Assembly (NCBI GenBank): GCA_977006965.1
Contig: OZ345363.1
Location: 1,612,001 to 1,676,000 of the forward strand
DNA: 64,000 nucleotides
Direction: 5' to 3'
Source of the DNA: Phymatolithon calcareum
Taxonomy: Eukaryota; Rhodophyta; Florideophyceae; Hapalidiales
The first letter of the stretch is position 1. Each line of letters starts with the position of its first letter. This document shows positions 33,721 to 44,620 of the stretch, in pieces. The notes under the pieces are model-generated. The model was not told the DNA's origin and made no database searches. It saw only the letters and a list, made by a program, of their open reading frames with translations. Made by a program: the position numbers and the translations under genes.

Positions 33721-34386
33721 AAACTATTCTTAGTTCTCCAATTCCCTTAGTGTCCTAGCAATAACATGCGACCAGTTCTGCATAGCACGAGTAAAGCATG
33801 TTCGCCTTAGTTATAGCCTGTTGAACTTGAGCAAGAAGCTGTTCATCACCTCTTGCCTCCGAAGAACGAAGAGAGAATACATATCAATATATTGACCCCC
33901 TCCGCAGCAACCAATGGACCAATATGGATACGTCTGAACAAGTCACACGCTCATTCATATTGCATGTACGCGGGTCTTTTTAAAATAGGTACATATGCAT
34001 CAACATCGTTTTAGGACATACCGGGATCCAAAAGTCCAGAACAAATATGGCATGGAAAGTCGATGGATGATTGTTTTAGAACCTTGAGACTTCGAACATC
34101 CTGAAGTCTGAGTTGCAAGAAGGATCGTCTAAAACAATGGACCCAAGCACTGTTCGCGAGAGACGTATCAGCACTAGTAGAAGTACTTCGTTTTTTTCGC
34201 ACGAAGCATTTCGCCGCACGGAAGATGAGGAGAAGAGGTCGGAAGAGTAAAACGCAAGGCAGACTGGAAAGCACTGTCCAACGCATAGAAGGGCCAGATC
34301 CTGCATTACAAGTTTCAATTTCTAGTGTAGCTTCTCTTGGCCCTTCCCTAGCAACTAGCGTGAGATTAAAGATGGGTTTTTTAGTC
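33721..34386. other. No recognised gene
   Basis: An open frame of 91 codons on the minus strand (34011-34286) has no recognised domain. The region borders a split LINE-G 3' end and may be eroded LINE sequence. Confidence 0.35.
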
Positions 34387-34395
34387 GATTGAAGG

Positions 34396-34807
34396 TAGGG
34401 ATATGTGTTGATTTATTTTTAAAAGCTCCCAAGGCCTCTCTTCAAGAGTAACAGGGCCGCTTTTGCACGATTTTCTAAGCTAACGTAGTTTGACTATTCA
34501 GTATATCGTTGATTCGTATTTCTCTCCCAACAAGTGCTCTAGTGAGTATTCAGTTTCAGGACTAATCTTCGATGAAGACAGAATGCGTTGGAGAGCGACC
34601 AGCACAATCACGGCCGTGACACGAAAGTATGCACCTAGTACTGATTTTCTCCAAAGAGGTGCTCTGTTGAATATCAGCCGTAGGCATCGCAACCGGGTCG
34701 ACCTTTCTCTTACGCGGAGAACCACCGGTACCAGTTCAGGTACCTTTGCTTCTAAACATTTTGTCATGAAAATATCGATGTTGCTCTTCCCCTGTCTGGA
34801 GACAAAA
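34396..34807 (-). mobile_element. LINE-V 3' fragment nested in LINE-G
   Basis: Minus-strand frame shows VRERSTRLRCLRLIFNRAPL and WRKSVLGAYF, then QRILSSSKISPETEYSLEHL, and the 3' UTR ends …aaataaatcaacacatatccc. The 9-bp duplication gattgaagg flanks it (34387-34395 and 34808-34816). Confidence 0.75.
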
Positions 34808-34890
34808 GATTGAAGGCAAGTAGCATCTGCGGAAGCCTTGCACATATCTTCGAAAGTCTGTGGGGCTTTTAAATAAACTTGAAAAAAGTA
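34808..34890 (+). mobile_element. LINE-G 3' terminus
   Basis: gcaagtagcatctgcggaagccttgcacatatc…gtctgtggggcttttaaataaacttgaaaaaa, the end of the G element into which LINE-V inserted. Confidence 0.65.
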
Positions 34891-34925
34891 CTACGTGGTC
34901 ATAGTTCGCCACTCACAGTACGCTG

Positions 34926-35745
34926 TTGACGAAATCTAACGAAGCGCAAAGCAACCACGCAGAAGGATTATTCTACTCCGTCATCCTAGGACGCTTTGCA
35001 CTCAGTCTCAAACAGAATGAAGTCGCTATGCAAAGTCACGCCCACGGAAATCAGAAGGACACAGTTGAGTGCACACTTCGCCGTGCGACTACTGAAGGAG
35101 AAGCTTGAAATTGAGAATAAGGCAAACTACCAAGGCAAAGCCGAGAAAGTGGGCAGGGCGGCACTGGAGAAGACTAATAAAGCTATGCCAAATAGAACCA
35201 TGGGAGCTCCGCCGACATCACCTGCTCTCTAAGTTAACGCGAAGACTTAGGAAGGTTGTGGAGGAGACACGCGACACGGGGGCAGACCTGGAACTCGAGA
35301 TGCTGGACCGCATGCGAAAATCGAGCACACCAACCGATATCCAAGACAGGAGTGCCCTCCGAATAGCCTGGGAAGAACAAGAAGAAGATCGCCGCGCTAG
35401 GAAAATTACAATTTCCAAGAATGGTAAACCGCACCAAGCAGTGAGGATGAAAGAAAGCAGGCGCAGAATTCTCTGTGCAAGATGGTTTGTAGGTCAGTTT
35501 CCAAGACATCCTCTGAAGTTAATAGAAGAAATGGGCAGTCAAGGAGCACGGGCAGTTAGAATACTGAGAGGGAGCCAACATGGACCCCGACGGAGGAGAC
35601 CAACGTGACCCGAGCCATCGACGCGATACTAAGTAATTCTGATTAAGGAACGGAAATTTCGAGTATTGTTGAATGCTAAGAGAATTACCGACTTTCCTCA
35701 GGTTAGGACACATGGTAACTTCTCAATTAATCCACATAATTACGA
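34926..35745 (+). pseudogene. LINE-D C-terminal part
   Basis: In shifting frames: FYSVILGRFA, MKSLCKVTPTEIRRTQLSAH, LLSKLTRRLRKVVEETRDTG, LRIAWEEQEEDRRARKITIS, then MKESRRRILCARWFVGQFPR (shared module) and the D-family 3' UTR (gactttcctcaggttaggacac…aattaatccac). Frameshifted and dead. Confidence 0.7.
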
Positions 35746-35769
35746 ATGGTGTCCACGGACTGTAAGAGA

Positions 35770-35947
35770 AGGGGATATGCAAGGAATATTAAAGGCTCCC
35801 AACCACTCACCGTAGGGCTAGATTTTCGAACGGTTTTCTAATGTTGCATAGTTTAGTCTCTCATGACCTCCTTAACTTGAATTTCTTCACTAACAAGAGC
35901 ACATGTAAGTCGTCTCCACTCATGTTCCGCACCAGAGCCCATCTGCG
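35770..35947 (-). mobile_element. LINE-V 3' end
   Basis: Minus-strand frame VVLQRILSSSQMGSGAEHEW then RRLTCALVSEEIQVKEVMRD and a 3' UTR ending in …gcatatcccc. Confidence 0.6.
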
Positions 35948-35949
35948 AT

Positions 35950-36925
35950 GATGATAAAATGCGTTGGAGCACAACCTGCTCAAGACCGTAATTACGGTCA
36001 CAAGCACAATCAGGCCTATAAAAAACGCCAAAGCAGCGGCACACAAACTGAAACCACTTGGGGTATTCATTCGGGGGATAAACATCCTGAAAGCCATACG
36101 TATCTACAAGTCGTTGATCAAACCAAGGTGGGAATACGCTATCCATCTCACACCGTGGACTTCAGAAGTGCAAGAAGCTATCAAAGAAGAGAAAGAACCT
36201 TCTTCTTCCAAGTATTCGGTGGTACGGCAAGTGGAAGGATCGAGCGGCTCCGGCTTTTGTGCAGGATCCAACCACCAGAACACAGGAGAGAAATATTAGC
36301 ACTGAGGATCTGCTACGAGGAAAGGCAAGGAAGTCGACTATCCTATCCAAGCCAAGGGAAAAGCGAAACTTCAAAGAACTACAGTGGGCAAGTCGCGATA
36401 TTGCCGTGATGCTGCAACAAGAACAGTTCGAGGCCCCCTTCAAACATATGCGGGAAGGAAATCTCCACGCCAACTCCGACGAATACTGTTCGCAAAAGAA
36501 GGCACGAGGCACGAAGCAAGAAGAAAGAGGAAAATACCGTACGTCAAACCGGATGAGATCCCGGCCATCCTCAGGTTTACCAAGTTGAGACATCGACAAC
36601 TGGCCATAAAATACGCAATCGGAAGGTTCCCTCAAATGAGCACGACGCTAATATCGAATACATTCGGAACGGCAGCAGAGCGCCACATGGAGACCATACG
36701 TATGAACCTAACAAAGTATGAACTGCACTCTGGAGAAATGATAAGAACAGAAAATGCATTAGACTCCATACTACTCTACAGCGTCACCAGAACTGACAAT
36801 ACGGAGAACGACGAGTCCCTGTATTAGGGACCAGGCGATATACTAGAATGAACAAGTTACGAAAAGCTGCTCCCGTACAGTCTTAGTAGTGTTAATGAGG
36901 GCTTTCAAATAACAACTAAACAGTT
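35950..36925 (+). pseudogene. LINE-S C-terminal half
   Basis: Codons read AAAHKLKPLGVFIRGINILK and AIRIYKSLIKPRWEYAIHLTPW (RT thumb), then RNFKELQWASRDIAVMLQQE, and RKIPYVKPDEIPAILRFTKL with RHRQLAIKYAIGRFPQMSTT plus the closing helix ending NDESLY. Two frame changes. The 3' end is gttaatgagggctttcaaataacaactaaacag. Confidence 0.75.
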
Positions 36926-37570
36926 GCAAAAAAACAACCTGCTCAAGGTGGTGAACATTTCTTCGACGGAACTGCCGAGAACTCCCAAAACGGTTTGCAA
37001 ATGTAACTTCTTTCTTTCTTTAGCAACCCAACGCAAAATCAGATGCTTGGGAGTTTCTTTGCAACTACGATTACAGGCTTTGCACACTGGGAGGGACAAC
37101 ATTGTGTCCCTGTTACATCCATGCCTAAAGACGGTCACCATGGGGATACAATCTCGAATCAGTTGATGTAAGATAGCCGTTGCACGTCTGTGCGATAACG
37201 GCAGCTCTCGGAGAAATATTGGAGTGGCGACAGTTGCCGCTCTAAAAGAAGACCTGATGATTGATCACGCTGCTTCAAGTGTCAGAGCCTCGAGATCTCT
37301 CCGTTGAGATCAGAGGTAGGTTTTCTAATTTTGCTGACTGTAGCCGTTTTTATGCGAAATGGAGCCTCTGGGCTCTGAGTTGAGTCCTCGTGGCTCATCA
37401 GAAGTGTTGCCCCAAGCGTCTGCAGATGCGTTGGTAACACTATAATAAAAATCTCCACTTCTTCTTCTTCTTCTTCAAGTGTCAGAGGAACCTTCTGATT
37501 ATCCAGTAGGTTTGATTCGAAGATACCCCTTACACCCATATTCGGAAGCACAATGTATACAGATCTTAAA
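36905..37570 (-). pseudogene. LINE-Z fragment with zf-RVT, split by LINE-T
   Basis: Minus strand: SNLLDNQKVPLTLE, [T insertion], RAATVATPIFLRELPLSHRR, ATAILHQLIRDCIPM, GCNRDTMLSLPVCKACNRSC, KETPKHLI. It is homologous to the Z fragment at 7690-8060. The last Cys of the zinc site (HLILRW) is lost. Confidence 0.65.
37288..37473 (+). mobile_element. LINE-T 3' end, TTC-ended, nested in LINE-Z
   Basis: Starts cctcgagatctctccg and ends …gttggtaacactataataaaaatctccac followed by TTC repeats. The 14-bp duplication ttcaagtgtcagag flanks it at 37274-37287 and 37474-37487. Confidence 0.8.
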
Positions 37571-37573
37571 CTG

Positions 37574-37815
37574 AAGAAGAGAAGACGAAAGTCAGACTCT
37601 TTTTTAAAAGTTACCAACGCATCTGCAGACGCTTGGGGCAACTTTCCTAGGACAAGAGGTTTTGGCTTGATTCTATCTAAATAAGTGTTTCTATTTCTGT
37701 TGGTGTAACACAATTCAGTGGAGTACGAAAACGCACCTCTGGTATCCTTTGGGACCTCGAGGGGGAAAACTGATCTCAAACTGAACGGACTGCTCGAGGG
37801 CGACAAAATTGTGTA
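37574..37815 (-). mobile_element. LINE-T 3' end
   Basis: Complement of the T-family 3' UTR: …gttaccaacgcatctgcagacgcttggggcaactttc…ctcgagggggaaaac. A gaagaag run marks the tail at its left edge. Confidence 0.6.
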
Positions 37816-38341
37816 CATAGTTACTATATTTTAGCACTGTCTGGTCAGGGCAAATACCGAGGTGCAATTTTGCTGTGCTAAGGAAAGATCCGAATGTACA
37901 AGTGGCCCGTTTCGGGCAGTCCTTTGTGGTCTTAACAGTACATGATGAGGAGCACTACCTGCTTTGGTACAACCTTGGTTGAATCACCAATTGAAGGGAC
38001 TGCTCCAGGGCAATATTTATGTGTTATCTCAATCTCCGCTAGGTTCCAGAGCTTCAGAACTTTAGTGAACGCAATAAAGCTGTGTCCGTAATGTATGGTC
38101 AGCGGGTGGAGCCCTTGAGGAAATCGCATCCTATAATGCTGCCGGGCCTGACCCAGTGCATCTGAGGAGTTCCATCCAGAGTTCGACCTGGTCAAACCCT
38201 GGACTTCTGCTTCCCTGAATTAATCTACAAGAACGCAGAGGGGATGAGAGGGTGGGAGAAACAAAAGAAACGATTTCTCGATGCGGTCGAGCGGACGAAA
38301 GCAGATGTTGCACGGATATACCTACGTTTCTTCCTGTTGAG
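37816..38341. other. Upstream of duplicated unknown gene
   Basis: No confident gene. A plus-strand frame in another phase (about 38210-38335) reads FPELIYKNAEGMRGWEKQKK and RFLDAVERTKADVARIYLRF, which looks protein-like and may be an upstream exon or frameshifted part of the gene ending at 38782. Confidence 0.35.
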
Positions 38342-38782
38342 ATGCGTGAGCTCCAGTTTGGCACGTTTTATTTGAAAGCCCTCATTAAGACTTCTAAGAC
38401 GAACGGCTTGGAAGGTGCTATGATCCTGAGCTCGGTGCCTTCAGATACGATTAATTTAGGTTCAGTCTTGGTGGCTGGGGACCGGCGTTTTAAGCGGTTA
38501 CTTCGGGCTACGAGTTGGGTATTAAAATATCCAGGACACCCGTTGAAACGGGTGGTCGTGCGGCCGAATGGTGTTGCGGTCAAACCGTATTTTACACGTG
38601 GTTCATTATGTGCCTTTGCTCTTCGAGGCGTGGGACATTCGTCTTCGTTCCTGCTCCGATTGTTTGATAAACGTTCTTCTGCGTTCCTTGAAATTGAATT
38701 GCCAGTCACGGAGTTTGAACGTATGGCGGGAAGCACGTTGATTGTAAACGCATTTGTAACAGCTTACTGGGACCTAAAATGA
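38342..38782 (+). CDS. Unknown protein, 3' part of duplicated gene
   Basis: From the first ATG (MRELQFGTFYLKALIKTSKT) to TGA: 146 aa. Later segments read LGSVLVAGDRRFKRLLRATS, HPLKRVVVRPNGVAVKPYF and FLEIELPVTEFERMAGSTLI. The alternating hydrophobic pattern suggests a beta-rich fold; family not recognised. The frame is open upstream to 38219 without ATG, and a neighbouring phase carries protein-like sequence, so the true 5' end may be lost to a frameshift or lie before an intron. The first window copy (2-187) keeps only the last 25 codons. Confidence 0.4.
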   Translation: MRELQFGTFYLKALIKTSKTNGLEGAMILSSVPSDTINLGSVLVAGDRRFKRLLRATSWVLKYPGHPLKRVVVRPNGVAVKPYFTRGSLCAFALRGVGHSSSFLLRLFDKRSSAFLEIELPVTEFERMAGSTLIVNAFVTAYWDLK

Positions 38783-39399
38783 CTTCGTAAGAACTAGCTC
38801 GACCGATAGGCCTTTAAAAATTTGCTCTGGTGCTGGCTAGTGCCGGCGTTGAGGGAATCGAAAATTAAAACTTACAATTCCCCCCTCGCTATCTGGCAGC
38901 GGTACTTAGAAGATCTGATTAGTGCATATTGAAAGAACTGTTTTAGGGCCGATACCCTTACTTGTGGTACAGCTCATCCGGTTTTCGAAATGATTTTCGT
39001 TTGTACATAAATTCAGCAACAAAATAGCACAATCACAGATCTGCTCCCTTTTTTGTACTAGCACAAAGAAAACATTTTCTGTCCGTTTCATGTTGAAACT
39101 CACACAGCAGACCGAATTTGGCCTATTCGCTGCAAATCAGCACTGCACGCAGTGCAACCTCCTTTCTATAGCACTTTGTTCACGAACCAATGAAAATAAA
39201 ATCTCATAAACAGAGGAGTGTCTGGAGCCAACACGAAGTACCAGGTAGAGACAGATGGAGAGAAATAGTACAAGACGGCAAGCCCGTTTCCTTCCATCCG
39301 GTCCCACACACCACCACCTCACCTCACCCCCCGCACCCTCCCAAATCATTCAATCGAGCTTCGATTTCTACAGCACTAATCTTTCACTCATCCACAATC

Positions 39400-40506
39400 A
39401 TGCATCTTAGTCCGATCTCATCATTCCCGGTTTCTCGATGCTCGAGCTCTTCAGCGACCCAAGGTCCAATCGAGCAACCTCCTCGCCTCTCCGAATCTAC
39501 TTCCGCCATCAGTGCCGTTCTCCCAGCTGTTATCGAGGCTCGCGTCCGTGCGGGAGATAAGTTCCTTGAAGAAGTGAAATGCGCAAAAGGCGATGAATTT
39601 TGCGACCTCGCTCAAGTCATCAATGCTGCTCCCATCCCCGGTGATTTCGGTCACCATGGAAAATCGAAATATATTGCGAGTCTATTCGAGGCAGCAGTGT
39701 ATGATCGCTCTCATTCGCTCTTCAACCGTACACACAAAGCCCCGATATCCCCCGGAGACTACGTCAAGCACTGGCTTCTCTTGGTCGAGGAGCATGCGTC
39801 TACTAACACCTTTGTTTTGGGAATGATGTATCTTGACATCGCCGTCTCAAAAAATCCGGGAATGATGTTAAACTCCAGAAACGCTCTTCGTATGATCCTT
39901 GCCGCTTTCGTGGTTGCGATAAAAGTACATGAGGACTTGCGCTACTCGGATACAATACTGTCGGCAATCGGCGGAGTGTCAAGAGACGAACTGAATGACC
40001 TCGTACGCGGATTCCTGGTGGCCATCGACTTTCGGTGCTTTGTTCAAGAGAAAGATTTTCATGCATACGAATATCGCCTAATGGAGGAAGCTCTCGATTC
40101 GAATGATGGATATTCCGTCTACGTTCATCTCCTGCTTGACAACGTCGATGGTTTGAATGAAGCTGCCGGAAAGTCCAAAGAATGGGTTAAAACTCCAATC
40201 TCGCCAATTGAGTCTTCAAACTCATTGGACTATCATCTGGAGTCGGGACTACCTCAACAGAACGAATTCGCAGCTACCCTGTCGTACTTCGCACGCATTC
40301 TAGCACAGTTTAATTTTCCGAGCTTGCGGCTGTTTCCCACTTCGCCCGAAGAGAAATACGTGGTCAACATGTTGCTACCTTGCTATCCACAAGCAGCGCA
40401 GAGGCGCTTCAAGACCTTGCGTGATTTGGCGTGGAACCAGGCATGGGCATCATTGACATGTTCATCGGATGCCACACTTTGTACATTTCTCTCACCAATG
40501 TACTAA
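39400..40506 (+). CDS. PHO80/P-type cyclin, copy 2
   Basis: 368 aa, 350 of them identical to copy 1. The cyclin box (about 118-222) is the same except that residues following it change (R221H, C223Y). A 70-codon in-frame extension upstream (from 39190) is rejected because copy 1 breaks that frame and the homologous DNA reads as leader. The start context is acaatcATGc in both copies. Substitutions cluster in the N-terminal tail (residues 4-105) and after residue 220. A run of about 240 bp in the box (39834-40060) is identical between copies even at silent sites, which suggests gene conversion or very strong constraint. Predicted CDK partner; specific role unknown. Confidence 0.85.
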   Translation: MHLSPISSFPVSRCSSSSATQGPIEQPPRLSESTSAISAVLPAVIEARVRAGDKFLEEVKCAKGDEFCDLAQVINAAPIPGDFGHHGKSKYIASLFEAAVYDRSHSLFNRTHKAPISPGDYVKHWLLLVEEHASTNTFVLGMMYLDIAVSKNPGMMLNSRNALRMILAAFVVAIKVHEDLRYSDTILSAIGGVSRDELNDLVRGFLVAIDFRCFVQEKDFHAYEYRLMEEALDSNDGYSVYVHLLLDNVDGLNEAAGKSKEWVKTPISPIESSNSLDYHLESGLPQQNEFAATLSYFARILAQFNFPSLRLFPTSPEEKYVVNMLLPCYPQAAQRRFKTLRDLAWNQAWASLTCSSDATLCTFLSPMY

Positions 40507-40635
40507 GAGAAGATTGGGTATCATTTTCCTCTTTTGCAATCTATGCAACCATTAAATATACTACGAAAAGGACGTTCATTCTCGCTTGCGTTGCGGTAGA
40601 GTCTTCTACTTGTCCACTATTGCAGAAAGTGCAAA

Positions 40636-41446
40636 AAAAGAAGCTTGGACAGGTGCAGGGCCATGTGCCGAATACTCCAACCCAAGGGAAGAAGAGACGT
40701 CCGTGTAAGACGCTTTGTGCAGTGATTGATAAGAAGACGCGATGCGCTGATATCTGGTCCAACAACAGAGATCGCGAACAAGGAACGTCAAGAAGCGGAG
40801 AGAGATATTGTCCATGCGAAAGTGAATGGTTTCCTGTGCGAAGCTGCAAACGAAACGATAGCTACGACAAACATCAAGAAATACCAAAGAAACAAGATAC
40901 TGGAGGCCGCAGAGGATGTGGAAAAGTCGAAAAAACGACCTATACCGCACGCGAAAGTGTCGTTACCGCCGCACCTTCTCTTCAAGTCAAGGAGACATAG
41001 AACGCTTTCCATCAATTGGTCATTTGGAATGATCCCTCCAATGAGCACCTCTATCCTTATCGAACTCACCGGCCAATGTGGAAAAGATGCCATCGAAGAC
41101 GTGATAAATGGCCTCGCAAAGGACTGACTCTCCAAAGAAGACAGTGCCTGGACTAAGCGAGCATTCGACGAGCTCCTAACCATGTTTCAGGCTGTGGACA
41201 AGTAAGGACTACCCGCAACTTGAAATTACAGCGTGTCACAGGGCAGGGGAGTAGCTTTCCCCCTCGAGGTCCCGAAGGAGACCAGAGGTGGGCTTTTGTA
41301 GTCCACTGAGTCATGTTACACCAACAAGAAAAGAAAACCCCTTCAGGACAGAATCTAGACAAAACCCCTTGGCCTTAGGAAAGTTGCCCCGAGCGTCAGC
41401 AGATGCGTTGGTAACTTTTAAATAAAAATCTACCTTTCTTCTTCTT
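40636..41446 (+). mobile_element. LINE-T, inserted only in duplication copy 2
   Basis: Frames show RCRAMCRILQPKGRRDV, NERQEAERDIVHAKVNGFLC-like sequence (with A NKERQ start), SRRHRTLSINWSFGMIPPMS (shared C-terminal module), and QCGKDAIEDVINGLAKD. The 3' UTR …gttgccccgagcgtcagcagatgcgttggtaac ends in TTC repeats. Copy 1 has the empty site near 1920-1945 (cagaaagtgcaaa…cattcgaagtactg); about 12 bases there are missing in copy 2. Confidence 0.8.
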
Positions 41447-42067
41447 CATTCGAAGTACTGTGGTCAAACAAAGTGCGAGAATAGAATGGAATACAGTCAC
41501 TGTTCTTTCTGCTTATACTTCTTGCCTGTGTTTTTACCGACAGCCAATATTACGGAAAAAGGCTTCGGCTTACTTTGGAGGAAAAATGTGTAGTCGAATA
41601 CGGCAACAAAAACTCTCAACCTAGATGCTCTACCTGAGAAAAAGAATTTTTCTGATTGAGCATGCAATAAAGTCCTGGAATTGATGAAGGCTCCACGCCC
41701 CAGCGGACAAAGCAGCAGTGCTGACTATTGGACAGGACTTCTCAGTTTCGGTTGTCAGCACTTCTCATTAGGCCCTCTTCAAGGTCATCGCTATGAAAAT
41801 AAGTGAATGCTGCAGGATCATCACACTTCCGGAAAGCGTGGTTCCAGGACTTTGGTGCTCAGCACCGTTTGAACGAGCAGACAATGACTAGTTTTCGAAG
41901 GTCCTGTTGCAGTAATTATACCCTTAGCAAAGGTGAGATAATCGTGGGCCGAGGCAGGCAAAATATGTGCATCTGATATGCACCTTTCTGCGCTCGGTTC
42001 AGGGCTCAGTCGGTAGAATATGAGACGCTTCTTTCACTTGTTAAAATCTGACATGTGGACCCCAAGC

Positions 42068-42235
42068 TTTTCCTTTCCAGGGGAGGGTTTTTTTTCAGGC
42101 TAGAGCTAAGACGTAAACCCGAGATGCATGGATTTGAGTAGATTAACGGAGCTGCAAAGAGCGAAGCAGCTGAAACCCATCTCCCTTTCAGTCTCATGAG
42201 TGGTTCTGAGGGGGTTTAAATTCAAAAAATATAGT
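42068..42235 (+). mobile_element. LINE-A 3' end (duplicate of 2765-2893)
   Basis: ccaggggagggtttt…gctgaaacccatctcccttt…gagggggtttaaattcaaaaa. The same insertion as in copy 1, now diverged, with about 45 bases more. Confidence 0.6.
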
Positions 42236-42449
42236 TTGCAATCTGCATCCTATTTGTTGGCCCGGAGTACTTTCGAACGCAACAGATGATAGTCTAGGTA
42301 TTTCCCAACTGTTCAGTCCACTATAAGTGCTGATCTCCGCGCCATCGCCAGGACCACAGTTTCTCAACGCTCTTATATTGTCAACTGGTCGAAAAGTACA
42401 GCAACCTGGAAACCAGCTTCTCGGCGGTATTACAATGTGCCTCTACCAG

Positions 42450-42650
42450 GTTTTTTTGAGTTTGGAATTTATTAAACGCCCTCAGTAACACTCATGAGAC
42501 TGCAAGGGAGATGCGTTTCAGCAGCTACGTGATAGCTTCGATCATCTATTCAAATAGTTGTAACCCGGGTTAACGTCGTAGTCCTAGCTGTAAAAACCCT
42601 CTCCCGTAAAAGGGCGCAGGGAAAAGCTTGGGGTCCACTTATCAGATTTC
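42450..42650 (-). mobile_element. LINE-A 3' end
   Basis: Plus strand: tttttttgagtttggaatttattaaacgccctcagtaac…gggagatgcgtttcagcagctac…aaaaccctctcccgtaaaagggcgcaggg. Complement of the A-family 3' UTR; the stem region is degenerate. Confidence 0.65.
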
Positions 42651-43080
42651 CTCAATTGGCTCCTTGTCTATTGCCTCTATCAGGTGCTCAATTTCTAGTA
42701 CGGATCAAAATTTGAGGATTTGGCATCCATCTGAGAAACAAAATGGGTTTGAGTCTTCCTGTCCCATAGATTTCTGTGGTGGTGTTCTGCACGACTTCTA
42801 TCCAAGGTGCGAAGTGCATTTTGCACTCCGAACCCTAAACTGATGACTACCTTAGTGTGCCCACCAGGGAGTGACACGGTATCTATTTTACGCCGTGACC
42901 TTTATTATCAACACTTGGAATTCGCCCTCGATAACAATACCTTTGAGAAAAATACATAAGAAATCGACATGTGACAGTATACACTGCCAAACCAGCACGA
43001 GCACAGTGATACTCTCGCATGCGCATTGTCCGCGTCCTCTTCCGTCGTCTTCGTATCATACACAATGATGTCGAAAATGA
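42651..43080. other. No recognised gene
   Basis: Short frames only. Ends at a poly-T that starts a LINE-H 3' end on the minus strand. Confidence 0.35.
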
Positions 43081-43142
43081 TTTTTTTATTTATTTTTTAA
43101 GCCCTACAGTCATACGAATATACAGGCAAGGCTTCCTCAGGC
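43081..43142 (-). mobile_element. LINE-H 3' end
   Basis: Plus strand tttttttatttattttttaag, then ccctacagtcatacgaatatacaggcaaggcttcctcag: complement of the H terminus seen at 4270-4345. Confidence 0.6.
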
Positions 43143-43438
43143 CTCGGAAGTCAGGAAGCTTGAAACTATGTTCTTCGGGCAAATCCTTGGGAAACCAGGA
43201 AAAAGAAGCTTGAACAGGTGCAGGGCCATGCGTCGAATCCTCCAACCCAAGGGAAGAAGAGACGTCCTTGCACGACGCTTTGTGCAGAGATTGATAAGAA
43301 GAGGGGATATATGTTGATTTATTCTAAAAGCTCCCAAAGCCTCAATTTGAGTAACAGGGCAGCTTCTCGCTGTTTTCCATACTCATCTCTCTACTATCCT
43401 TCTAATATCTCCTTAATCCGAATTTCTCTCCCTGTGAG

Positions 43439-44383
43439 CAGGGGTCGGTTAAAATGGATTGACATTGCAATGAATTGCAATCCTCAATAGAAATCGAAGA
43501 CTGGGTCATTCTGCAGCATTGCAAGTTGCATTGCGCCATCTTTGGTGATTTCAATACCGATTGCTGAAGTGGCTGCACTAATTTAGGTACCCTAACTACG
43601 TACCAGTCGTGCGCCAGCTGACCACGAATCGTCGACATCCCGGCAACAGTACATGTAAGGCATACTTTCATTGATTATACCGTGCTGGCTATTTCCTTAT
43701 AACGTCACTGTCGACTCCACGTAATAGCAATGATCTTTCCGAAGAAGAAAGGGACGCAGTGTCAACTCTGAAAGCTAAGTCGATTAACGATATTGTTACT
43801 CATGTGGAAGAAGATATGTCGACGGAGACCGCGTCCATGGTACATCGTCTTGCTAAGCGCCGTAAAACGGGAGGAAGGGAGGAAGACTATGTCAACTGTG
43901 ATTTTGTCATGGGTTCGGTTGCAGAGGTAGAGCGCCTCTGGAGTATTGCGAAATACGTTCTAACCGAGAACAGACGGAGGATGACTCCTCAACTGTTCGA
44001 AGCGCTAGTGTTCTTGAAAGTTAACAGCCGCTTTTGGGACGTGGAGCTGGTATGCAAAGCTATCACCGGGAATCGTTCGGAAAATGCGAAAGCGCGCATG
44101 AGAGACCATGAAATTAACGTAGAAATGTCGTATAGTGTCTAATGGGAGTGCTTTGTGTCCTGTAGTTGGGCTTTGTGTGCCGTGAATGTGTGGCTGTTTC
44201 TGTTGTAGTGCTTTATGCTTTACATGACAATTAAACTATATTCATCGCCCGAGATCATTGCAATTAGGATTTCTACAACTACCAGTATTGAAATTCGCAT
44301 TGCATCGCCGTGTGAGACGCCCTCCGCATTGGGTATTATATCTTTTTCTCCAATCGCTTGCAATGGCATTGTTCCGATCCCTG
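43439..44383 (+). mobile_element. hAT element, internally deleted, 945 bp
   Basis: Left end CAGGGGTCGGTTAAAATG and right end complementary CAGGGATCGGAACAATG form imperfect terminal inverted repeats. The 8-bp duplication CCTGTGAG flanks it (43431-43438, 44384-44391), as expected for hAT. Subterminal attgcaa/ttgcaat words are enriched at both ends (e.g. 43464-43545, 44358-44370), candidate transposase-binding sites. Confidence 0.85.
43690..44142 (+). pseudogene. hAT transposase C-terminus
   Basis: A frame open from about 43682 reads SNDLSEEERDAVSTLKAKSI, then SVAEVERLWSIAKYVLTENR, RRMTPQLFEALVFLKVNSRFW and ends at a TAA. This is the hAT dimerisation region (Dimer_Tnp_hAT: S-x-E-V-E-R-L-W/F-S…R..l.p…E.l.fLK.N). 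The RNase-H-like catalytic core and BED finger are missing, so the element depends on a partner elsewhere. Confidence 0.75.
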
Positions 44384-44620
44384 CCTGTGAGGGCCCGAGT
44401 AAGTCTTCTGCATTCATATTCCGTTTCTTGGTCCATCTTCATAGACCGTTGTATACGTTCCAACACGATAAGCTCCACCACAGCACCAGTTCCAAAGTAT
44501 TTCGCCAGAATGGATTCTCTCGACAAAGGAACGCTGTTGAATATGACTCTCAGGCATCTCAACGGCGCAGTTCTGTCCCTTATATATAATATTCCTGGTA
44601 GGTCGTTCGGTATGCCGATC

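Larger units (their letters stand above)
38700..42357 (+). repeat. Segmental duplication, copy 2
   Basis: Collinear with 20-3022 (see there). Includes the LINE-T insertion at 40636-41446 absent from copy 1, and lacks about 290 bp that copy 1 has. Confidence 0.85.

Noticed and set aside
39190-39399. A 70-residue N-terminal extension of cyclin copy 2
   Set aside because: Copy 1 breaks this frame, and both copies share the ATG at 703/39400 with equal protein length.
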